Shown piece after piece: positions 34,389 through 46,936 of a stretch of DNA of 64,000 nucleotides (within the stretch, counting starts at the first letter, position 1; each line of letters opens with the position of its first letter). Origin of the DNA: Cryptomeria japonica (lineage: Eukaryota > Streptophyta > Pinopsida > Cupressales > Cupressaceae). The position numbers and the translations under genes are program-made. The notes under the pieces are model-generated. The model ran no database searches. It had not been told where the DNA came from and was given only the letters and a program-made list of their open reading frames with translations. The DNA lies in NCBI RefSeq assembly GCF_030272615.1, contig NC_081414.1, positions 523,574,137-523,638,136 of the forward strand. Direction: 5' to 3'.

Positions 34389-37300
34389 TCACTGTCAGTG
34401 GAGTGTGGTTCTTGCCTAGATTTTTGTAACCAATGGGTTACAATTTGGAATATATCTGCCAAAACCAAATTTAAACTGTCGTTGAATCTTTTGCTTTCCT
34501 GTAATGCCTTTTGTGTTCTCTGAACTATACCAGTGAGTATGTGCATTTTCTCTTCCGGTATCTTAAGCCCGGGAACTAGAGCCTCAAAAATTTATTTTCT
34601 CAAAGAAATGAGGTAATCTAGTTTAGGACCAAGTTTACATTTTAAGCTCTTTGCCTTATCCTTTATTCTTTCTTTATCCTTTTCTAACTTCTCAATTTTC
34701 TCTTCAAGATCTGTAATTTTCTTTTTTATTTCCAAAAATGAATCTGATGTGCCTATTATATTGTCAGCAATATTGTTAATCTTAGTTTGTGTTTTGTTGA
34801 TCTCCGAATCTATGTCTTGTGTCAAGATGTCTATTTTGCAAATATCCCTGTACATTTTCTTAAAATCCAAAATTGTTTCTCCTAGTGCTGGTAATAAGGT
34901 TTTTCATTTGTTCCTTATTATTCTTCAATATTTCCTTAAATAAATTCTCTTTCTCCTTAATCATCCTTTCTTTGAATGTGTTTTCATTTATTTGATCAAC
35001 TGTCAAAATGTTGTTGGTGATGAATTTAGACAATGTGTCTAGTTGACCTACAGAATCTTTATTATCCACAATGCACTTGGGTGCTACCAATTTGAGAATA
35101 GGAATTGTGTCATCGACAGCCTTATAGGCTTGTGCATTACACTCTGTGATTTTCTTTATTGAGTCCAGTAAGACCTCTGTCACATTTGTAGGCCAAAATT
35201 CTGCTATTGAAGTACCAGATGTCTGCCCAACTATTTTCACAATATCCATGTTGCTGGTTGTAGTGATAACCTTGCTTGTTTCGACCTCTGGTAGGTTAGT
35301 TTGTGTTTGCATTTCTATTAGCAAAGGTTTAAGCTTTTTAGTTTTAGCTGGTGATGATGTCTCGGTCTAAACCTATGTCTCAACCTGTTTTTGTTCTGGT
35401 TTCTCCATCTGTGTCTCAAAAGGTTTCTTTGAGCTCTCAACAGCCGGTTTCCCAGATGTAGTCTCTATATGCACTTCCAGTTTCTTAGTTTGTACCTCTG
35501 CACTGTCCATTTTCGGTTCTCCTAATTATTTTTCAGTTTTATCTACCAGTTCTTCTAATGTTTTACTAGTGGTGTCTTCTGTTGGTTGCTCTATTTGAGT
35601 AGGTTTTTTATGTGCTTATGTTTACAATATCATTGACCTCAACCTCAACATCTGCAGTCGGTGGCTCAGTAGCCACATCTTTCCTTTTATCCTCAGTGGT
35701 TTCTCTGTCAACCACAACATTTTCTTCCTGTGTGTCTATATTCATAGTGTACAAAATTTTGGACTCAGGATTTGTATCCTCTAGAGGAGTCTCCATACTC
35801 TTAGTAGTCGGTTGATTGTCTGTAGTTTTTACCAGTGGAGTATCTAAAGGAGGTGGGGGTAAGTTATCAGTTAACTTTAGGCTTGGAGGTCCACCTACCT
35901 TATCTTTCCCCTTATCCTTTTCCTTTTGGTATACCCTGATGGTCTTAGGTCTTAGTAGCTCTTCTTGTTTCTCTTTTTCAACAAAGAATATGTCCCATTG
36001 GTCTGCAGTTTCTTCTGTTACCTCATTTACTCTTCCTGCCATCAGTGCTACATGTCGGTGAGAAGTTGAAAATACTATCTGGTTGGGCTCACTGATTAAT
36101 TTGTCTATCTCATCAAGTGAGTTTACTGGATGCACTACAAGTAATTTTTCAATTTTTATTTTCTTGTCCAGCTCAACAATGGCTACCCTTCTAGCTTCAA
36201 GTCTTCTGTACAAATCATTGGGTATTTCATCAACAATTTCCATCAAAAATTTCTTGTATATATCCAAGTGTAAAATTACACTATTTTCTATGCTTTCTTT
36301 GTCATCAGCGGAAAGTGTGTTGTACAGTTTGCTAATGTTTTTCAACTTTCCATCTTCTGTTATTTCACTAAGGAGTTTATCTAGTGGAGCAATATCTTGT
36401 TTTACCTTCTTCTTCTTCTTCTTAGGACTTAACTTCTTAATTGGAGGCCTCACTGCTTGTTGCTTTTGTCTTGTTTTTCTAGGAGTGGGTGAGGGTACCG
36501 GTGAGGGTTTTCTTTTCCTTTCTACCCTTTTGAATACTGCTAGCATATCACTCTCAGAGGAAGTTGCAACCAATGAAAGATGTGTTTCCAGTTGAATTCC
36601 TTCCAACTCACTTTCTTTGATACCAGTTTGCTTCAATACATCTTCCTTAAGTGCTTTTTCTTGTCTAGTGCCTTTCCTTACTGTTTGTTCAACTTTCTTA
36701 ACTCTTTTCCTAGACTGAATACCACTTTCTATTGTTTCAGCACTGCCAAAGACTTTCTCAGAGGGTTCTTTTAGTGCTTCAAGGAGGGCTTTTGCATAAG
36801 TTTCAATAATGTTATCATCTGTTTCATATCCCATTTCAGTTACCCAGATTCTCCTAAGGACAACTACCTCCATCTAGATTTCATCCTTTTTAATTACAAA
36901 GCATATTTCCTTCTGATATTTATCTACAATTTCCTATGACAGTCTTATTCTTGTCTTCATTCGAGCCTTCAGTGCTTGAAAATGTTCGTTTATGTTCTTC
37001 TCTTTGTTTTGTCCCATGTTGTTTAATAGATCCAATAGTTGCTTTCCTACCCATATATCAAAGCCAAAATATTTTCTACTAATACCAGGTACTTGTTTAG
37101 TAATGTACAACATTAAACATACAAGAAAATTTCCAAATATAAAGGTTCCTTTCTTATCTCCTTTGATCTTTTTCAGATTGTCTATCAATTCATCTTTGAG
37201 CCATTCACACACATCTATTCTAGCATTATCATTAACCATGTCATCTGCACTTTTAATACATAGGCTAGATACTGAGTTCAACCTATTTGCATGTGTAGTT

Positions 37301-38060
37301 TTGTAGCCTAAGATCATACTGATAAATTAGACATTGATTTCCTTCACATCATTTACCCTTATAGACCTTTTGTCAAATGTTGCGTCGGTTAGATCCATCA
37401 CTGTGTCATTTGAGACCCTTTTAGTTCTGTCAGGTCTGCTACCGGTGGAAGGTAACCCTGTTACTGCTTTAACGACTTCTTTGGTGATCTTATGAATTGA
37501 ATCCAACCAGAAGAATTCACCATGGACTCTGCTTAGGACTATTCTTATCACATCTTTAGGAAAATCAGGAATGCTAAGAATATCCAAAAAACCTAGGGTT
37601 TCTACTACCTTGTGTTCCAGTTTGATATTACCATTTTCATCACAAATCATAGTTCTATACATTTTCTTGATTTCATCATCTCCTAATTCCTCTATATGAT
37701 ACTGTATGTATATTCTAGGATCTTTAGCATATACTAGTCCTTTAGGGATTTGAGAGAATGCACCTATGTTATCATCTTTCTTCGCTATTTTGAGAACAAG
37801 CTTAAAAATGGGTCTAAAGCGCTTGATAACCTCAATATAGTAGGGTTTTCTATAAATTCAGGAATAGAGGAGGATGTCATGTTTATAAATACCTCAATCT
37901 GCCTTAGGGATGAGTGCTTGGATGAACTCCTTCTCTTCTTCACTAAGGATGCCTTCGCTCGGGAATTTTCGCGCTCTCGAAGATTTGAATGCTCGGTGAA
38001 TAAGAAAGAGCCAAAACACTTGCTTTATAATGTTCTTTTCTCCAACTACTGCATTTAATG
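34389..38060 (-). pseudogene. E5 ORF-B: long unknown charged protein
   Basis: A series of frames joined through a few stops: from about 38060 (ILSEEEKEFIQALIPKAD), through IYIQYHIEELGDDEIKKMYR and HGEFFWLDSIHKITKEVVKAVTGLP (37327-37662), a 127-codon frame with NFLVCLMLYITKQVPGISRKYFG (36934-37317), a 421-codon Lys/Glu/Pro-rich frame (35608-36873, with a KKKKKK nuclear-signal-like run at about 36410-36430), 34860-35324, and a coiled coil (34592-34870; LEEKIEKLEKDKERIKDKAK). It probably ends at TGA 34389-34391, giving roughly 1200 residues. The WLDSIHKITxEVVxAVTGLP segment resembles N-terminal parts of plant retroelement-carried proteins of unknown role; no family name can be supported. Confidence 0.6.
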
Positions 38061-38221
38061 CTTTTTGATTAAGTCACAACTTAACTCATCTGCCGGTAAA
38101 GAAGTAATTCAACTTCTCACCATCAACCAAGGGTATAATAGCATGTTTTTCAATTAGTTGCTAAGCCCCCAAAGGATTTTCCTTCAGTTAGATGAAGAGT
38201 CTCCTGCCGGTGGAGTGTTAC

Positions 38222-39324
38222 TCTATTCTACCGGTGGAGGAGTATTCCCATCAACATTCTGATCTAACTTTCTGATCCATTGTTTTGAGAATTCTTGCTT
38301 TACCACTTCAACCTTTTCTTTACCCTTCAAACTAGGACCTTTGTTATTTTCCGGTGGGGTCTTGCTTCTACAAAAAATTTCAATATGTCCAATTTTGTTA
38401 CAAGCATAACAAGTCACATTATTTTTCTGAATAGCTTTCCCATATCCTATGCTAGTATGTGTTCTACATTGATTAGATAGGTGTCCAAATATTCCACAAA
38501 CATAACATCTAACATTCATTATGCAATTTTCTGAATTATGACCAACTTTGTTGCATTTAGAACATTGACCGATGGGTGTATTAGTGTTCTGATAATTTCT
38601 AGATCTACACTAATTTTCTCTATGATCATACTTGTTATAGTTAAAGCATTTCCCATTAAATTTGTAAGCATTAGGGTGTCTTACCGGTTTGCTATGATCA
38701 TGATTGTTTGCAGTACCGAAGCTTTCACCAGCTTCAAAGCCAAGGCCATTTGTATCACCATTAGGTTTCTGATTCTTCAGCATGTCAACAAGTTCTTCTG
38801 AACTTTTTTGGAATTTCTCCTTGTATTGATTTGCAACAGTCAGTTCATTCTCCAAGATTCTTTTTTGTCTCATGAGTTCAGTTCTGTCATTCTATGTATG
38901 CATCAAGTCTATCTTTCAACATATCATTTTCATGACTGAGTCTTGTGTTTTCATTTCCAGCATCATTTAGTCTTCTAGCCAAATCATCTTCATTCTTATT
39001 TCTATCTTCAATTTCTTTACAAAATCTCATAGTCATATCTTGCATCTCATTCTTCATTGTATAGTTATCTTCTCTCAGTTGGTTCACTAGATCATTAAGA
39101 GTTTCCTTTTCATCTTCCTCATTCTGCATCTTCTCACAAAGTTCTCTTCTTTTATTCCTTTCTATAGTGAAATTTTCTTGAATTCCTCGAATAATATCCT
39201 GAGCAGCCTTCAAATCATCCTCAAGTTTGATATTCTTTACTTTTTCTGCATCATAGTTTGAAAGAGTTGTTTCCAATTGCTTTCTTAGATTTTCCATCTC
39301 TACCGGTGTCAAGATCTTCCTCAA
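38222..39324 (-). pseudogene. E5 ORF-A: coiled-coil gag-like protein with four zinc knuckles
   Basis: The frame is open from the primer site leftward; the first in-frame ATG is at VEMENLRKQ. About 145 residues of heptad-rich coiled coil (ENLRKQLETTLSNYDAEKVK and onward) end at a TGA near 38887. A second piece (38610-38873) leads, through a TAG, to zinc-knuckle-type motifs: CFNYNKYDHREN-stop-C (first, damaged), CSKCNKVGHNSENC, CYVCGIFGHLSNQC and CYACNKIGHIEIFC, each C-x2-C-x4-H-x4-C in the intact three. By family the knuckles bind RNA; this is likely a packaging protein. Four knuckles in series is more than the one or two usual in copia gag. Confidence 0.78.
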
Positions 39325-39353
39325 GTTGTTAGGCTCTTGAAAATAGAGGACCA

Positions 39354-39366
39354 GGCTCTGATACCA
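39354..39366 (-). other. E5 primer binding site, tRNA-iMet
   Basis: The minus strand reads TGGTATCAGAGCC two bases inside the LTR, the standard initiator-Met primer site of plant copia elements. Confidence 0.92.
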
Positions 39367-39368
39367 AT

Positions 39369-40146
39369 TGTTAGGATTCCCAAAGATACTGAGAGGGGGG
39401 GGGGTGAATCAGTATCAGACTGGTATAACAATTTTCTTAACTTATAGCATGAAAAGCATATTAAAACTGTGTATCAGTAAACTAGAAATAATGCAGCAAA
39501 TAAGAACAACAACCATAACATAATATTTTAATGAGGAAACCTGGTCTAAGAAAAACCTCGGTGGGATTTGTGACCCACAATATTCACTTACTGGCCAATA
39601 AGAGAATATTACTACTTACAATAGGGGCCTGCACATGCAGGAAGGCCAAGTGCCTAGAGCTCACTGCTCAATTATAAAAGAAGTCACACTGACTTACAAA
39701 AATGGATTATACTAATCCAATATCTTATACTACTTCAGATTAGCATCTGCTATGCCAGATTCAGTACCAGTATAAGCTCTGCAATATACATAAACCCTTA
39801 TCCAATAATTCACATATTAGGTCTGCTACCTTCTTTTCATACTTTGCATTATACCATATATTAAATGATCTACAATGATCTCATACATATATGAGTCATT
39901 TTACAATCTGCCATGTCATCTTACAAAAGATTTTACAATTAATTACAAAATACATTTATACAAAATTCTTGTCGGCCAAGGTGCTGGTAATCTTCTTTTT
40001 GGTGCCAGTGATCTATATGCCAGTGTAGAGTCTGTCGGTGTCAGTGCCTATGTCTTCCTGCTAGTATCACATGATTGTAAGGTTGCCATCAATGACAATA
40101 CCTTCAATCACCTACAATTTCTCATTGGAGTGTGCATTTGCCAACA
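39369..40146 (-). repeat. E5 5' LTR
   Basis: A 778 bp copy of 33405-34184. Visible indels (a longer G-run near the start, a roughly 20 bp deletion near 39510, an insertion near 40020) suggest more than 5% divergence. Confidence 0.92.
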
Positions 40147-41168
40147 TACTCTACAGTAGTATTGTGAATGATTACAATGGGGTCTATACATGTAGAAAGG
40201 ACAACAACCTAGAGTGCACTACTCATCACAAAGAGAAGTCTCACTGACTTACAAAATCATCAGACTACAATCTAGAAAACAATGAACTATGAAAGTAGCA
40301 TCTACTAATGCCTGATACAGTTTTGGTAAAACAATGATGTCTTCTCTATAATACAAAACCTTTCCAACCTTCTTTTGAATGATATGACTTATTCACTCAT
40401 AAACCAATCTCTAATAATGCAGAGTTAACCAACCATCACCATCATATCTGAATTACATGAATAAGTCACCTATAAATATAGATCATCGACCTTATTGACA
40501 AGGTCGGCTAAACCCTAAACCCATAAACCCATAATTACAAAAATTAAATCACACGATACCACCAGACTAGTAATATGATTTACATTACATAGAATGGACC
40601 TAAATCAAGTAACAAAGCAATTAAATCCATCGAGAATTCTGCTAAGACCAAAATCCAACATGCTTCACTAGTCGATAGAAACCATTAGTGAAAGTTTAAC
40701 CGGATCCAAATAGGACCACCATAACAGCACACCATCCAATGTAAAGTCATCAAACACTCAAGATATTATCAAGAAGCACCAAAAACATGATAGAAACTGA
40801 GTCCATAAGCTAGACCCAAAATCCACAGATGAAGTCACCAAATAGTGTATACCAATAAAGCTAACTCAGAATGCCAAAAGTCGGTAAAGCCAAAAGCTAG
40901 TTGAGAAAGCCAAAAACAAGTCGGTTACTGGTAGATAAAAAAAGTGATAACCAAACCATGAAACCAACATAATATAGCAAACAAATAACCAATAGAATAA
41001 ACATCAAAAATTGATTCCATAGATCTGATCATACCGGATCAAAAACACATCCAAAGCCAAGATGATCACCAAGAATAACCGAGATAGATCTAAATCGAAT
41101 AGTCTCCAACTGGGATACAATGTTGATATCAATGGAAACACTTAACCAAATCCAACATATTACCAACA
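40147..41168 (-). repeat. E4 3' LTR, inner part (right of E5)
   Basis: Resumes after E5 with the second TACTC copy and aligns with 45930-46931. Ends TATTACCAACA before the polypurine tract. Confidence 0.92.
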
Positions 41169-41183
41169 ATCTCCCCCTCTAGC
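41169..41183 (-). other. E4 polypurine tract
   Basis: The minus strand reads GCTAGAGGGGGAGAT adjacent to the LTR. Confidence 0.85.
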
Positions 41184-41441
41184 ATTGATGGCAACACTGA
41201 ATGTGAAAAACATCCAAATGCCAGCAAACTCCCAAAAGATCTGATAGTTTTTCACATGAATACCTCTCTCCTCCTTTGAAATCAATGACAAAAGATGGAT
41301 ACCAAAACAATAATATTGAACCAAATAGCTGACTACTCCCCATGAGTAGTAGCACCATATTCATCAACCTCGATCAGGAAAGTATGTCTGATAAGCTCAC
41401 CGGATTGATGCATCCATGCATCTCTAAGTCTATTCTAGAGG

Positions 41442-41914
41442 TCAAGTAACCCCCAACTGATCTTTGGGATATTCAAAAGTTTCTTTAGGTAATGGTTTAG
41501 TTAGAATATTTGTAATCTATTCCTTAATAGGCACATAAACCAAATTGACTTCCTTTGCTTCAACCTTTTCCTTTAAGAAATTATACCTTATAGAAATGTG
41601 TTTTGATTTGGAATGAAATATCGGATTCTTTGACATATTAATAGCAACAATATTATCACAGTGAATAACAATAGGCTCATCATAACTCACCCTTATGTCC
41701 TTTAACATCTATTGTATCCATAAAATCCTAGTATAGTTGGTAGCAGTAGCAACAAATTCCACTTCAATAGTAGACAATGAAGTGCATGATTATTTATTAC
41801 TAAGCCATGAAACCAACTTCTTCCCAAGAAAGAATGCACCACTAGTAGTTCTCTTTTGGTCATCCACATCTCTTGCCCAATCAGAATTTCTATATGCACA
41901 TAATGTGAAGTCAT
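41442..41914 (-). pseudogene. E4 RNase H and pol C-terminus
   Basis: IVIHCDNIVAINMSKNPIFH, then SKHISIRYNFLKEKV, then VNLVYVPIKE, a TAG, then ITNILTKPLPKETF and a TGA at 41442-41444: the classic copia RNase H end. An upstream segment (41702-41914) in another frame carries the earlier RNase H half. Confidence 0.85.
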
Positions 41915-42632
41915 AATCCTTAGAATACCATAACTCAGTCCATTGTACCTACCAAATATCTAAATATTCTCTTGACAACAATATCACTAGTTTCTCTAGG
42001 ATTTGACTAAAATCTAGAAGATATACAAACACCATTCATTATATCAGGTCTAGTTTGAGTTAGGTACAACAATCCACCAATCATTGATTTATATATACTC
42101 GGGTTCACTTTAGGTGATTCACTGTCCTTTGACAATTTGCAACCGATATCATGTAAGTACCAACAGGTTTAGACTTCTCAAGTCCAAATTTCATAAGTAA
42201 CTCCCTCACATACTTAGTTTGACAAATGAAACTACCTTTATCAGTTTGAGTAATCTGTAAACCTAAGAAAAATTTCATCTCACCAATCATAGACATTTCA
42301 AATTCATTCTTCATATCATCAACAAATTTCATGCATAAACCTTCTTCTCCTCCAAAAATGATATCATCCACAAAGACTTCAATAATCAATATGTCATCAT
42401 GCTCTATTTTGTAATATAAGTTACTATCAACATTACCTTTACTAAAGCCAAGTTTTGAAAGATACTTATCCAATCTAGCATACCATGCTCTAGGGGCATG
42501 TTTCAGTCCATATAAAGCTTTCTTTAGCCTCCAAACCATGACCTTGTTTTTTGATAAAGAAAATCCATCAGGTTGCTCAATGCAAACTTCTTCTTCAAGA
42601 TCTTCATTCACAAATGCACATTTAACATCCAT
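41915..42632 (-). pseudogene. E4 reverse transcriptase
   Basis: A 175-codon open frame (42105-42632): MDVKCAFVNEDLEEEVCIEQ, then GLKHAPRAWYARLDKYLSKL, then the catalytic FVDD (IIEVFVDDIIFGG), then MIGEMKFFLGLQI. This is copia RT_2. Decayed sequence to 41915 continues the connection region. Confidence 0.9.
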
Positions 42633-43398
42633 CTGATATACTTTGTAGATCTCGTGTGCAATATAAGAAAGAAAAATTCTTAAGGCTTCAATTCTAGAAA
42701 CCAGAGCATAAGTCTCTCCATAATCAACACCTTCTTCTCATGATAGCCTTTGCAAACCAATCTAGCCTTGTTCCTTACCACTTTTCCCTATTCATTTAGT
42801 TTATTCCTAAAAACCCATTTAGTTCCAATAATGTTCTTGTCTTTAGGTCTAGGTACAAGTTCCCATGTCTTATTCTTTTCAATTCGATCTAATTCTTCTT
42901 CCATTGCTTTTATCTAGTTTTCACCCTTACTTGCCTCAATAAAAGATTTTGGTTTAATTTGAGAAATTAAACATACCTCTTCAGTAGCTAATCATCTCCT
43001 AGTCATCACACCTTTCCTTTTATCTCCAATGATTTGATCTTTACAATGATTTAACTTTACATACCTAGGAGTCTTTGATTTTTCTTGATTTGCTGACTCA
43101 TTTTGTTGTTCCTCTGTCACTATTGAATTTTTTGATGTTACCAGAGTCATAGGTTCACTGATCTGAACTGATTCTTGCATTGTCGGTTCAGGTCTGATAA
43201 ATTCATCTTCTAGTCCATAATCATAAGCTCTGATCTGATTACTACCATGCTCATCCACCTTGACATTTATGATTTCCATTATCCTATTCAATCTTTTGTT
43301 ATAACATCTATATATTTTTCTCTTGGTAGAATAACCCAAAATATTCCTTCATCACTTCTAGGATCAAACTATCCTAATGCATCATCTCTTCTAATGTA
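42633..43398 (-). pseudogene. E4 integrase C-terminus and RT N-terminus
   Basis: A 115-codon frame (42992-43339) reads GYSTKRKIYRCYNKRLNRIM, the post-integrase conserved GYSxxxKxYR segment, followed by a variable linker. The RT N-terminal part is broken by stops between 42633 and 42990. Confidence 0.75.
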
Positions 43399-44817
43399 TC
43401 ATTTGCTTCCAAAAATTTTGAAATATCTGACAGTAGGAGTATGACCAAACCATAATTCGTAAGGAGTCTTACCGGTATCACTTTTAATGTGTACTCTATT
43501 GAAAGTGTATATAGCAGTATTGACAACCTCTCTCCAATATATATTTGGTAATTTAGCTTCAGTCATCATAGTCCTTGCAACATCTAATATTGTTTCATTC
43601 CTCCTTTCCACCAATCCATTTTGTTGAGGGGCTCTAGGTGCAGAAAGTTGTCTCCTAATACCATTCCTTTCACAAAAGTTGTTGAATTCACCAGATGTAA
43701 ACTCACCACCATGATTTGATCTCAAGGATTTTATCTTCAGTCCTATCTCAGTCTCAACCATAGCCTCAAATATTTTGAATTTCTCAAAAGATTCATATTT
43801 TTCTTTCAAAAATGCCACCCACATCATTCTAGAATAGTCATCAATAAGTAACATAAAATATCTATCACCTTGAAAACTTTTAGTCCTTGTCGGTCCACAC
43901 AAATCACTATGAATAAGATCAATAACTTCATTAGAATTATCATGTATACTTCTGAAATAATTTCTAACTTGTTTACCCATTTGACATTCTCTACATACCG
44001 GATTATGAGGTTTAACAATTTTAGGCAAATCTCTGACAGTCGGTATTGAACTGATCTTCACTATGCAATCAAAATTTACATGACACATCCTCTTATACCA
44101 TAACCAACTTTCATCAATCTGAGAAATATAGCAAGCCTTCTTCATGGAGTTCAAGTGAAAGATATTACCTTTAGTCTGAGTTCCGGAAGCAATCTCCAAT
44201 CTAGATTTACTAATGATCTTAAATTTTCCATCTTTGAATTGCAAATGAAATCCTCTATCCACCATCTGACTTACACTCAAAAGATTATTCTTTAAGCCTT
44301 CAACATAGTAAAAATTATCAGTATTAGTCTTACCATCCAATGATATTGTTCCTTTGACTTTGATCCTACATGCCTTGTTGTCTCCAAATCTGACCAATCT
44401 ACCAACAAATTCTTGTAGTGATAGAAACTTTCTCTTGTCACCAGTCATGTGATGTGAGCATCCACTATCTATAACCCATTCATCCTTTTCTTCAATTTTA
44501 GCAGCCAAAGCCTTTTCCTTGGCATGTGTTGCTTCAATGATAGATTCTAGAGAACCATCCTTGATAGCAATAAAGACCCAATCTTTGTAGGAGGAAGATC
44601 CATTACCAGATCCACACATAGATTCATCATCATCATCAGAAATACCAAAACCATCATCACCATCATAATAATGTGATTTATCCTTATTCCTTCTGAATCT
44701 AGGTCTGCTCTGATATTCAAGATTAGGCTTATAATTCCTCACAAATCTTTCATGATTCCTAGTATCTCTTTCAAGACATCTAGAAGAAAAATGACCTATC
44801 TTATTGCAAGAAAACAT
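43399..44817 (-). pseudogene. E4 zinc knuckle, protease and integrase in one open frame
   Basis: 472 codons without a stop. Order: zinc knuckle (FSCNKIGHFSSRC, its first Cys just upstream), Arg/Asp-rich spacer, protease with WVIDSGCSHHMTG, the integrase HHCC finger (CHVNFDCIV, CRECQMGK), and the integrase core with LIHSDLCGPT (first Asp), LRSNHGGEF and NGLVERRNETI (Glu). The second catalytic Asp, normally in RSDNGGEF, is Asn (codon at 43714-43716), which should abolish strand transfer. Despite the long open frame this copy is therefore inactive. Confidence 0.92.
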
Positions 44818-45653
44818 TTTAAATTAACATTTCCTTCATACTTACTTCCAGCTGGTCCTTTAGAGATTCTTCTAGCAATTAGGGCTTCCAACTCTTCAAG
44901 CTCTCTTTCTTTTCTCTCAATTTACTCCATATCCTTATCATACATCTCTTTTTAATCTATCTTCTGTTTACCAAAGGTAGATGCTTTAAATATAGTCTCA
45001 GTTTTTGCAGCATTTTGATCTCCAAGTTCTTCAAGTTCAAAAGAAGTCAATTTCCCAAGTAATGTATCTCTAGTCAAAGGGGTACTTGACATTTTCTAGA
45101 GTTCATTGATAGTAGTAGCCTTCATTTTGTAAGCTAGAGGTAGAACTCTTAGAACTTTTGACACTTTTTCATCTTCATTAACAGGTCCACCACAATACTT
45201 GATACCCATGACAATCTCATTAACTCTATCCATGAAAGAAACTATCTTCTCATCTTCTTCCATCTTCAAAGTTTCATACCTTACTCGAAAACCTTCAAGT
45301 TTAGAAATCTTTACTTCCTGATCACCTTCATAAAGAGTTTCAAGTTTCAACCAGATTTGCTTAGCATTCTCCAATTCTATGACATTCAATAGCTTTTCAT
45401 CGAATAGGGCGCTCAACAAAGCTTCTTTTTCTCTCACATAATTTTCAGCTCTCTTCTATTCATCAACAGGTGTCAGTGTATTAGAGTTAGGATCATGAGG
45501 TATATACCCTTTCTTTACTATCTCCCAAATTTCTATTCCAAGACATTTGAGATGAATCTTCATTCACTCCTTCCATATCTTGTAATTTGTACCATCAAAT
45601 CTAAGACTCTCCTTCCGATAAGGTTTGAATGTAGAACTAGATGCTAATGCCAT
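44818..45653 (-). pseudogene. E4 gag (UBN2 type)
   Basis: Start at ATG 45651-45653 (MALASSSTFKPYRKESLRFDG), about 40 bp inside the primer site. LRFDGTNYKIWKE is the usual copia gag N-terminus. After stops near 45560 and 45450, a 113-codon frame (45096-45437) reads AKQIWLKLETLYEGDQEVKI, KLEGFRVRYETLKM and KVLRVLPLAYK, the UBN2 capsid fold. A Lys/Glu-rich linker leads to the zinc knuckle. Confidence 0.87.
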
Positions 45654-45693
45654 CGGATCTCCTCAAGTGGTTAAGCTTCTGCAAAGAGGATTA

Positions 45694-45706
45694 GGCTCTG
45701 ATACCA
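45694..45706 (-). other. E4 primer binding site, tRNA-iMet
   Basis: The minus strand reads TGGTATCAGAGCC two bases inside the LTR. Confidence 0.92.
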
Positions 45707-45708
45707 AC

Positions 45709-46931
45709 TGTTAGAATGTTCTAATATCAAGAATAAACTGAGAGGGGGGGTGAATCAGTTTACTAACAATAACATAAATCAATTCAATTATAAACCTTAA
45801 ATCGAAGCACAACTCAATGAATAATATAACATGAAAGAACAACACACATAACACCAATATTATGATGTGGAAAACTTGAAAAGGGAAAAACCACGGTGGG
45901 AAACCCTACCCACAATCTGATGAATACTCTATAGTGGTATTGTGAATGATTATAATGGGGTATGCACATGCAAAAATGCCAACAACCTAGAGCACACTTC
46001 TCATCACAAAGGGAAGTCTCACTGACTTACAAAATCATTAGACTACAATCTAGAAAACAATGAACTATGAAAGTACCATCTACTAATGCCTGATATAGTT
46101 TCAATTAAGCACTGATGTTTGCTCTACAATACAAAACCTTTCCAACCTTCTTCTGAATGATATGACTTGTTCACTCATAAAGTAATCTCTGATAATGCAA
46201 ACTTAACTAACCGTCACCATCATATCTGAATTACATGAATAAGTCACCTATAAATACATATCATCAACCTTATTGACAAGGTCAGCTAAACCCTAAACCC
46301 ATAAACCCATAATTACAAAAATTACATCACACGATACCACTAGACCAATAATATGATGTACATTACATAGCATTGACCTAAATCAAGTAACCAAATAATT
46401 AAATCCATCGAGAATTCCGCTAAGACCAAAATCCAGCATGCTTCATTAGCTGGTAGAAACTATCAGTGAAAGTTTAACCGGATCCAAATAGGACAACCAT
46501 AACAGCACGCCATCCAATGTAAAGTCATCAAACACTTGGGATATGATCAAGAAGAACCAACAAGATGATAGAAATTGAATCCATAAGCCAGACCCAAAAA
46601 CCACAAATGAATTCACCAAATAGTACATACCTATAAAAATAATGGGAAACGCCAAAAGATGGTAAAGCCAAAAGCTAGCTGGGAAAGACAAGAACAAGCC
46701 GGTTACCAGTAGATACCAAAAGAGATAACCAAACCATGAAACCACCAGAATATAGCAAGCAAATAACCAAAATAATAAGCATCAAAAACTGATTCCAAAG
46801 ATCCGATCATACTAGATTAGAAACACAACCAAAGCCAAGATGATCACCAAGACTAACCGGGATAGTCTCCAGCCAAGATACAATGTTGATATCAATGACA
46901 ACACTTAAACAAATCCAACATATTGCGAATA
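45709..46931 (-). repeat. E4 5' LTR
   Basis: A 1223 bp uninterrupted copy, TGTTAGAATGTTC...TTGCGAATA. The terminal CA has mutated to TA. It shows what the E5-split copy looked like before insertion. Confidence 0.93.
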
Positions 46932-46936
46932 ACACT

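Larger units (their letters stand above)
33405..40146 (-). mobile_element. E5: non-autonomous copia-like LTR element
   Basis: LTRs 33405-34184 (780 bp) and 39369-40146 (778 bp), a perfect target duplication TACTC (33400-33404 and 40147-40151), an initiator-Met primer site and an AAAGGGGGAGAT-type polypurine tract. The 5.2 kb internal part codes for a coiled-coil zinc-knuckle protein and a long unknown protein, but no protease, integrase or RT. It lies inside the E4 3' LTR. Confidence 0.92.
33214..46931 (-). mobile_element. E4: Ty1/copia retrotransposon
   Basis: LTRs at 33214-33404 plus 40147-41168 (one LTR split by E5) and at 45709-46931 flank a minus-strand gag-PR-INT-RT-RNaseH order, the copia arrangement. 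The target duplication ACACT is perfect (33209-33213 and 46932-46936). The initiator-Met primer site (45694-45706) and polypurine tract (41169-41183) fit. Confidence 0.93.

Noticed and set aside
35612-36774. Plus-strand frames of 64-170 codons rich in Ser/Phe/Leu
   Set aside because: Antisense shadows of the Lys/Glu/Ser-rich E5 ORF-B.
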